Source of the DNA: JBDRNO01 sp043811005 | GTDB lineage: Bacteria > Bacteroidota > Bacteroidia > NORP154 | Direction: 5' to 3' | NCBI GenBank assembly: GCA_043811005.1 | Contig: JBDRNO010000189.1 | Location: 1 to 11,558 of the forward strand | DNA: 11,558 nt | Part shown: one piece after another, positions 1 to 9,200 of the stretch | Layout: each line of letters starts with the position of its first letter | Position numbering within the stretch: the first letter of the stretch is position 1 | Program-made: the position numbers and the translations under genes | The notes under the pieces: generated by a model | What the model saw: only the letters and a program-made list of their open reading frames with translations | Database searches by the model: none | Told to the model about the DNA's origin: nothing

Positions 1-1
1 A

Positions 2-238
2 GCTACTATCCCGTTTGGATTCTCTGCCAATTTAAAAGTGGATTTAACGGGAAATCCTCCCTGGAGCATAACTTATTCCGATGGAACAACCACTTACACA
101 ATAAACAACATTACAAACAGTCCCTACTACATTACCGTATCACCAACAGACACAACTACTTACACTTTAATATCCGTAAATGATAATGGTTGTTCAGGTA
201 ATGTTTCGGGTAGTGCTACTGTTAATGTTATTGCAAGT
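2..238 (+). other. Tail of an Ig-like module (N-terminal visible part)
   Basis: The first visible residues carry the pattern seen in Ig-like modules of CHU_C proteins: PPWSITYSDG, then a TTYTL strand, then VNDNGCSG and a closing SGSATVNV strand. It shows that the protein already contains such modules upstream of the window. How many is unknown. Confidence 0.6.
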
Positions 239-3200
239 TCATTAAATGATACTACTTGCATTATCTTACAACCGGATTCAATTGAAGGCAAAGATGCAAT
301 TTTAACCGATTGGCAACCAAATTCAAATAAGGGGATACACTCTGATTTCGATGCACTTGCCTGGACAGTATCCTCAGTACCAGGAATATATAGAAGTTTA
401 TTAGATTTCGATATGTCTTTTATCCCTTCAAGTACAATAATTATAAGTGCTAAATTATCACTATACAACAATCCAACTTCAGGTAATAATGGTGGGCAAC
501 ATTCTTCTTTGAGCGGTTCCAATGCATGCTGGCTGCAAAGAGTTACCTCGCCATGGGATGAAATGACTGTCACCTGGAATACTCAACCTGCAATAACTAC
601 TGTAAATCAGGTTATCTTACCTCAAAGTACTTCACCTAATGAAGATTATCTCAATATTGATGTTACTGCATTAGTTCAGGATATGATAGACAATCCTTCT
701 TCAAGTTTTGGATTCATGCTGCGTCTTCAGACTGAAATAGAATTCAGAGCTCTAATATTTGCCTCCAGTGATAATGCTGACCCAACCAACTGGCCAAAAT
801 TGGAGATATGTTACTCAATTGCTAATCCCCCACCCTGCCCCAGCGTTAAAAATCATCAAAAAATCAGTGATACTGAAGGTAACTTTACCGGTATTTTAGA
901 CAATAATGACCACTTCGGTCAGGGGATCGCAAACATTGGAGACTTGAACAATGACGGTATAATGGATCTGGCGATAGGCGCTCCGGGAGATGATGACGGA
1001 GGCACAGATGTAGGAGCTATTTGGATAATGTTTATGAATACCAACGGAACTGTTGCATCATATCAGAAGATCAGTGAAACACAAGGGAATTTCTCCGGAA
1101 ACTTGCAGGATGCATGGGGTAATGGCGTTGAAGCAATAGGAGATCTGAATGGAGATGGTATAACCGATATTGCGGTTGGTGAGCCCAGGGGTAATGATGG
1201 TGGCACAAGGAGAGGTGCTGTCTGGATTTTATTTTTGAACTCAAACGGAACCGTAAATTCTTACCAAAAGATCAGTGATACACAAGGGGGCTTCACCGGT
1301 ATTTTGGAAAATGAGGACCGGTTTGGACGTGATATTGCATATCTTGGTGATTTGAATGGAGATAGCATAGGGGATATTGCAGTAAGCGGTGAGCTTGATG
1401 ATGATGGTGGTGCTAATAGAGGAGCCGTGTGGATCTTGTTTTTAAATACAAATGGTACGGTTAATTCTTACCAGAAAATTAGTTCGATAGCAGGCAGTTT
1501 CAACGGACCCCTGGCGAATGATGACCGTTTTGGCTTTTCGGTTGCACCATTAGGAGATTTTAATGGTGATAGTTATACCGATATTATAGTAGGAGCAAGA
1601 GGTGATAATGACGGAGGACCTGACAGGGGGGCAATTTGGCTCCTCATGCTAAATTCTGATGGTACAGTACTGGATGAATATAAAATAAGCAATACACAGG
1701 GTAATTTTAATGGTGTCTTGGATGATACCGATAGATTTGGGTCTTCAGTAGCTTCACTGGGTGATATTAATAATGATGGGATTACAGATGTTCTGGTTGG
1801 TGCTTATCTGGATGATGATGGTGGTATTGACAGGGGCGCTGCATGGATATTATATTTAACATCTTCAGGAATTGTTTCCGGATATCTGAAAATTAGTGAT
1901 TCACAAGGAAATTTTACCGGAGTATTAGATGACTATGATCAAATAGGTTGGACCGTTGAATCATTAGGCGACTTGGATGGTGATGGATCTCCGGATATCG
2001 TTCTTAGCGGGAATAATGATGATGATGGCGGCACTGACAGGGGAGCAGTATGGATAATTAATTTACAGGATACTTGCTTTAGTCAATGTGATTCCAATCA
2101 AATCACTTTCCAGAAAACTTTTGGGGGAGGTAATCAAGATTATATCAGAAAAGGGATGTGTTTAACAAATGACGGCGGGTACGTCTTTGCAGGATGGACA
2201 GAAAGTTTTGGTGCAGGAGATCAGGATGTTTATATAAATAAAGTTGATAATAATGGCACATTATTATGGTCCAAAGCATTCGGGGGAATTAATCCGGATC
2301 TGGCACAATCCGTTATTCAGACACCTGATAGTGGATTCCTTATCGCCGGAATTACACAAAGCTTTGGTGCCGGGACATGGGATGGGTATTTACTAAAATT
2401 GGATAACACTGGGAATTTGCTTTGGTCAAAAGCTTATGGCGGCAGTGGAGATGAAAGATTTATAAGGGCTCAAAATACAAATGACGGAGGAATTATTGCA
2501 CTCGGATGGACAACCAGCAATGGAGCAGGTAGCACTGACTTTTATCTTGTTAAAACTGATAATATCGGAACAATCCAATGGACCAAAACATATGGAGGGT
2601 CAAATTATGATGAAGGTCGTTTTGTTCAACAAACAAGTGATAATGGATACATAATTACTGGATATGGAGGAAGTTTTGGTGCCGGTGCATGGGACGTATA
2701 TCTTGTTAAAACAGACAGTCTGGGTAATCTTGAATGGTCAAAAACATACGGAGGTCCTTCACTTGAAGTAGGAACCTCTGTTAAACAAGCAAATGATGGA
2801 GGGTACATTATTGTTGGAAGAACTGAAAGTTTCGGAGCAGGTAATGCAGATGTACTATTAATAAAAACCGATACCATTGGAAATTTAGAATGGGTTAAAA
2901 CATTTGGAGGTTCAAATATTGATCATTGTAAAACCGTTTTACAAACATCACTTGGTGAATATGTGATATCCGGGTTAACCAGTAGTTTCGGATCAGGAAA
3001 TTATGATGCACAATTATTGAAAACTGATGGACAAGGAAATCTCATTTGGGCACGGACATATGGAGGATCTAATGATGAATTAGGATGGGCTCTTCAGCAA
3101 ACTGATGGAGGAGGTTATTTAATTGGTGGATATACTAACAGCTTTGGAGCAGGGAATAATGATGTTTACATAATAAAAACAAATTGTGATGGCTACAGTG

Positions 3201-6200
3201 GATGTAATGATTCCAGTTTCACTCCTACGGAAACCAGTCCTTCAATTACTGTCACATCACCATCCATGAGTGTATCATCAGGCGGAATTGAAGCAATTGC
3301 AGCAACAATTGCTAGTTCAGCAAATACCATTGACAGTACATTATGTAGTGACACTACTATTATTTCTCCTGTATCGTGTGATCTCACAGCCAATTTCTCT
3401 GCCGACACCGTTTGCATAGGTGATTCTACTTCATTTACAGACTTGTCAACTGATTCTACAGCTAATATAATTATATGGAGATGGTATTTCGATGATGGAG
3501 ATTCAATTTTCGGAGTACAAAACCCAAAGCACCTTTATAGTACTGCAGATACTTTTCTTGTTACATTGATCGTTAGCAATGATAGCGTCCCTGCTTGTTT
3601 TGATACGATCATTAAACCTGTTATTGTTTTGGATACCAATACAGTATTCACTCCTCCCAATGACACTATTTGTTCCGGGGACAGCATTTATTTAGGCCCG
3701 TTGAATATGATCTGCGGCAAACCTCCCTATACATATAGCTGGACTCCAACGACCGGGTTAAGTGATTCAACCATAGCCAATCCAAAAGCCGGGCCGCTTA
3801 TAACTACAACTTACTTTATTACTGTTACAGATTCCCTCGGAGTTATTGCAACTGATTCAATTACGATTACTGTAGATACAGGTTGTTGCAAATCTTTTGC
3901 CCTGATTGGTTCTGATCCTTTCTATTGCTTTGGAGAGACTGTCTATTTAACTAACAATTCCATTGGCGAAACAGGTGCAATATACAATTGGGACTTTGGG
4001 CTCAACGCAATCCCCGGTTCTTATACAGGTACACCTCCACCACCTGTTACTTTTGATACCAGCGGTGTTTTACAGGTTCAACTGGTTCTTAATGACAGTT
4101 GTAGTACGGATACTGCTTATCATGATGTATACATCTACCCCTTACCTTATGCAAATGCCGGTAATGATACCACTATATGCGAACAGGATACTATCATGAT
4201 TGGCTCGGTTCCGGTATCGTATTATAGTTATTCGTGGTCACCGGCAACGGATTTGGATGACCCAACCTTAGCCAATCCTACTACCGCAACCGATTCAACT
4301 ATTACATATACAATTACAGTCACTGATGCAAACGGTTGTGTAGGTACGGATAGTATTACAATTACTATCAATCCACTGCCTTTGGCAAATGCCGGTGCTG
4401 ATACTGCAATTTGTATTGGAGATAGCATTCAAATGAATGCTACCGGTGGAGTTACTTATTACTGGACCCCATCAACAGGATTATCAGACACTGCATTATC
4501 CAATCCATGGGCTTCTCCCGCTTCAACAACTTCCTATTCAGTTATAGTAACAGATGCTAATGGATGTGTAAAAACAGATAGCATTACTGTTTATGTTAAT
4601 GCTTTGGCTATAGCTGATGCAGGTGAGGATGTAAGTTTTTGTTCCGGTGGAAGTGATACAATAGGAACACCCCTAACACCCAACTATACTTATTCATGGA
4701 CACCTGCAACAGGGCTTAACGATTCAACAGCCTCTGGTCCTATTGTAACTTTAACAAATTTTGGGAGCTTTCCTGATACTGTTGATTATATTGTTATTAC
4801 TACCGATACAACAACTTCTTGCTTCTCAAATGATACAGTTCAGGTGATAGTATATCCCTATCCTGTCTCTGATGCAGGAACAGATGTTAGCTTTTGTTCA
4901 GGCGATAGTGCACAACTCGGCACAGGGTTTACTCCTGGTTATAGCTATAGTTGGTTTCCTGTAGCAGGATTGAGCGATTCGACCATTTCCGGTCCCACTA
5001 TAACATTGACCAATTTTGGCATCCCTGATACTACAGATTATATTGTAACAACAACGCTTTATATATGTTCAACGAGCGATTCTGTTCAGGTGATAGTTCG
5101 TCCATATCCAGTACCTGATGCAGGTGCAGATGTGGACTTTTGTTCAGGCTATAGTGCCCAGCTCGGGATTGTATCCACAGTTGGATATTCCTATTTATGG
5201 TCGCCAACAAACGGGCTGAGTGATTCCACTATTTCAGATCCAACGGTTATGCTGATTAATATCAGCAGTACTCCGGATACTGCATTTTATATTGTTTATC
5301 CAACATATTATGGTTGTTCAATGAGTGACACCGTAAGAGTTATCGTGTATTGGTTACCCGAAATACTGGAAACAATCGGAAGCATGTCTGTTTGCCCCGG
5401 TGTTGACAGTGTCAGCTATTGGGTGGATGGTACAACCGGTTCAACCTATCAATGGATAATAGGTGGTGATGGTACGGTCATAGCAGGTCAGGGAACTGAT
5501 TCGATCTTGATCAACTGGGGAGATACCGGCTTGTGGATGGTGTCGGTAATAGAAACGGATTCCAATTCATGTACAGGTGACACGTTCAATTTGGATGTTA
5601 AATCCAATTTCATTCTGGAACCGCCAATACCCAATGGTCCCGATACTGTTTGCAGTAATTATATCAGCAATGTAGAATACCAGGTTATTTATACCAATGG
5701 CTCGGTATATACATGGTTTATCACAGGTGGAACCATTACCGGTGGCAATGGAACAAACAACGTCACGGTTGACTGGGACAGCGTTGGCTCAGGTATGCTA
5801 TGGTATGAGGAAGAAAGCACGACTATTGATACGGTATGCCTTGGTGTATCGGATACTTTATATGTCAGTATTTTTCAATCGCCAACAGCTTCCTTAATTG
5901 AAGGTGCATTTATATTATGTGAAGATACTACATCAATTCCATTTTCCATTACAGGTCTGCCGGGTTCATATTTCACCTGGTTAGTTGATACTGATACAGT
6001 ATCGGTCGGTACCGGAGCAGATACTATTTACCTTGTGTGGGATAGTGCAGGCATTTATGAGCTTACGGTATATGAAACAGCAAATGGTGGTTGTACAGAA
6101 ATATTAACGGATACTGTAACTGTATATCAAACACCACAGACATCAACAATAAGCGGTGATACTACAATTTGTTATGATTCCCTGGGTGAATACCTGTATT

Positions 6201-9200
6201 ATGTCACCGGCTTATCAGGTTCTTCATACCAGTGGAATGTTACAGGAGGGTCGATCACCAACTCACCAATAACCAATGACAGCATAACAGTACGGTGGGA
6301 TTCGATTGTAGTTGGCAATATAATAGTGATAGAGACATCACAGGATAGCTGCATCGGTGATACGATAAGTTTAATGGTCAATGTTTATGAAGTGCCGGTA
6401 GCAACAGCCATCAATGGTGGGTTTGTCTTTTGTGAGGATACTGTAACAAGTTCATATTTTATCGCTGGTTTGCCGGGTTCATATTTCACCTGGCTGCTCA
6501 ATAGTGATACTATTACAAGTGGAATAGATATTGATAGCATTTCCCTTATTTGGGACAGCGCAGGAATTTTCGAACTTGTAGTTATCGAAGTAACACCAAA
6601 CACCTGCAGTGATACCTTGACGGATACGGTGATAGTTTATGAGACACCCCAAACCTCTTCAATAAATGGAGACACCTCGATCTGTTATGATTCCCTGGCT
6701 GAATACATCTATTATGTCACCGGCTTAACCGGCTCATCATACCAGTGGAATGTTTTAGGTGGTACAATTACCAGTTCACCAATAACCAATGATAGCATAA
6801 TAGTACTGTGGGATTCGATTGTGGTTGGCAATATAATAGTAATAGAGACTTCACAGGATAGCTGCGTTGGTGATACGGTAAATTTAACGGTCAATGTCTA
6901 TGAAGTTCCTGTAGCAACTGCTATCAATGGCAGTTTTGTCTTTTGTGAGGATACTGTGTTAAGTTCTTATTTCATTTCTGGCTTATCGAGTTCATATTTC
7001 ACTTGGCTACTCAATGGAGACACTATTGCTACCGGCATTGATTTAGATAGTATATCATTGGTTTGGGATAGTGCCGGGATATTTGAACTTAAAGTTATAG
7101 AATTAACACCAAACACCTGCAATGATACCTTGACGGATACCGTGATAGTCTATGATACACCCCAAACCTCTTCAATAAATGGAGACACCGCGATCTGTTA
7201 TGATTCCCTGGGTGAATACCTGTATTATATCACCGGCTTATCAGGTTCTACCTACCAGTGGGACGTGACCGGAGGGACGATCACCAGCTCACCAATAACC
7301 AATGACAGCATAACAGTACGGTGGGATTCGATTGTAGTTGGCAATATAATAGTGATAGAGACATCACAGGATAGCTGCATTGGTGATACGGTAAGCTTAA
7401 CGGTCAATGTCTATGAAGTGCCCGTAGCTACAGCCATCAATGGCGGGTTTGTCTTTTGTGAGGATACAGTAGTAAGTTTTTATTCTATTGTCGGTTTACC
7501 GGGTTCATCTTTCACCTGGCTGCTCAATGGTGATACTATTGCAAATGGAATAGATATAGATAGCATTTCCCTCATTTGGGACAGTGCAGGGATGTTTGAA
7601 CTTAAAGTTATTGAATTAACACCAAACACATGCAGTGATACTTTATCGGATACTGTAATAGTATATGAGACACCTCAAACCTCTTCAATAAATGGAGACA
7701 CCGTGATATGTTATGATTCCCTGGGTGAATACCTGTATTATGTCACCGGCTTGTCAGGTTCATCATACCAATGGGATCTAAATGGAGGGACTATCATAAG
7801 CTCACCATTAACAGATGACAGCATAACTATTCAGTGGGATTCACTGGGGGTTGGATATATATCGGTGGTTGAAATATCACAGGATAGTTGCATTGGTGAT
7901 ACTGTAAGTTTAATTGTCAATGTTTATGAAGTGCCAGTAGCAACTACTATCAATGGAAAATTTGAATTTTGTGAAAATACCGATCCATATTCCTACTTTA
8001 TTGCAGGTTTATCTAATTCATATTTTACATGGATAATTAATGGTGATACTATTGCAGAAGGGATAGATATAGACAGCATTTTTTGGATATGGGACGGTGC
8101 CGGGATCTATGAACTTTCGGTAACAGAAATAACGACTAATGGATGTATACAGGTTTTGACCGATACCGTTGTAGTCAACCCTCTTCCGGCAACCTCGATG
8201 ATAATGGGAAATTCGAGTGTTTGTCCACCGGATAATCTTAACCAGTTGTATAGTGTTCAGGGATTTGATGGTTCTACCTTTGCTTGGACAGTAATTGGAG
8301 GTGAGATTATCAGCGGACAGGGGACAGAAAGTATAATGGTGAACTGGGATACAACCGGTTTTGTAAGCATATCTGTAATTGAAACATCAGAGGATTCCTG
8401 TATTGGCGATACTGTGTATGAAAACATAATATTAGATTCACCATCAATATTCTTAAAAGTGGTTTCTGATGGAGAGGAAGACGATAACAAGGTCGAAATA
8501 AACTGGGAGATCAGGAATTCCATTGGATTTCCGGAGAATGTGACTATTTTCAGGAGGATACATTTTTCAACAGACACTTGGGATTCGCTGGTTAGCATAC
8601 CGGCTTACGATCAGGTATACATTGATGAGGATGCATCCACCCACGATAATAGTTATGATTATAGAGTGACAGGTAATAATGCATGTTCAGTGCTCATGAT
8701 GACAAATGTTCACAACACAATTTTACTTAAAGGAGCGCATGATGAGAGTGAGAACACGATTGACATAATTTGGAATCATTATAATGGATGGCAGAATGGA
8801 GTAGAGATCTATGAAGTTTGGAGAAAACTGGATGATGAAAGTGAATATACTTATTATGTAAATACAAAAACAGATACGATAATGGATGATATAAGCGGCA
8901 ATGATGGATTTGTATTTTGTTTCAGGATATTAGCTTATGAGAGTGGGGGAGGAGCAGAGGAGTCATGGTCAAACGAATTTTGTGTTGAATTCAAACACTT
9001 AATAAATATTCCGACTGCGATAACCCCCAACGGAAACGGGTTGAATGATACCTGGGAGATCCAGAATATATGGCTTTACCCCGATTGTATGGTTGAAATA
9101 TATAACCGCTGGGGAATGCTCGTGTTCAGTTCGAGAGGATACCCGGAGGATTGGGATGGGATGCATGATGGCAAAGCATTGCCTGTAGGTCCTTATTACT

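Noticed and set aside
38..40. GTG as the start of the large gene
   Set aside because: The frame is open upstream to the first base and codes for matching Ig-like sequence, with no signal peptide after the GTG. The gene starts outside the window.
160..3417. Minus-strand open frames at 160-573, 2626-2877 and 3193-3417
   Set aside because: They are shadows of the repeat-rich coding strand, with no recognisable domain, start context or independent support.
3963..5897. Small plus-strand frames at 3963-4199 and 5697-5897
   Set aside because: Both are embedded in another frame of the large gene and show no protein-like features.
6199..6894. Two similar 60-residue minus-strand frames (6199-6381 and 6712-6894)
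   Set aside because: They look alike only because they lie opposite two copies of the A module in the tandem array.
5879..8443. CRISPR-like array
   Set aside because: The repeats are long (513 bp), contiguous without spacers, and keep the reading frame; they are protein modules.
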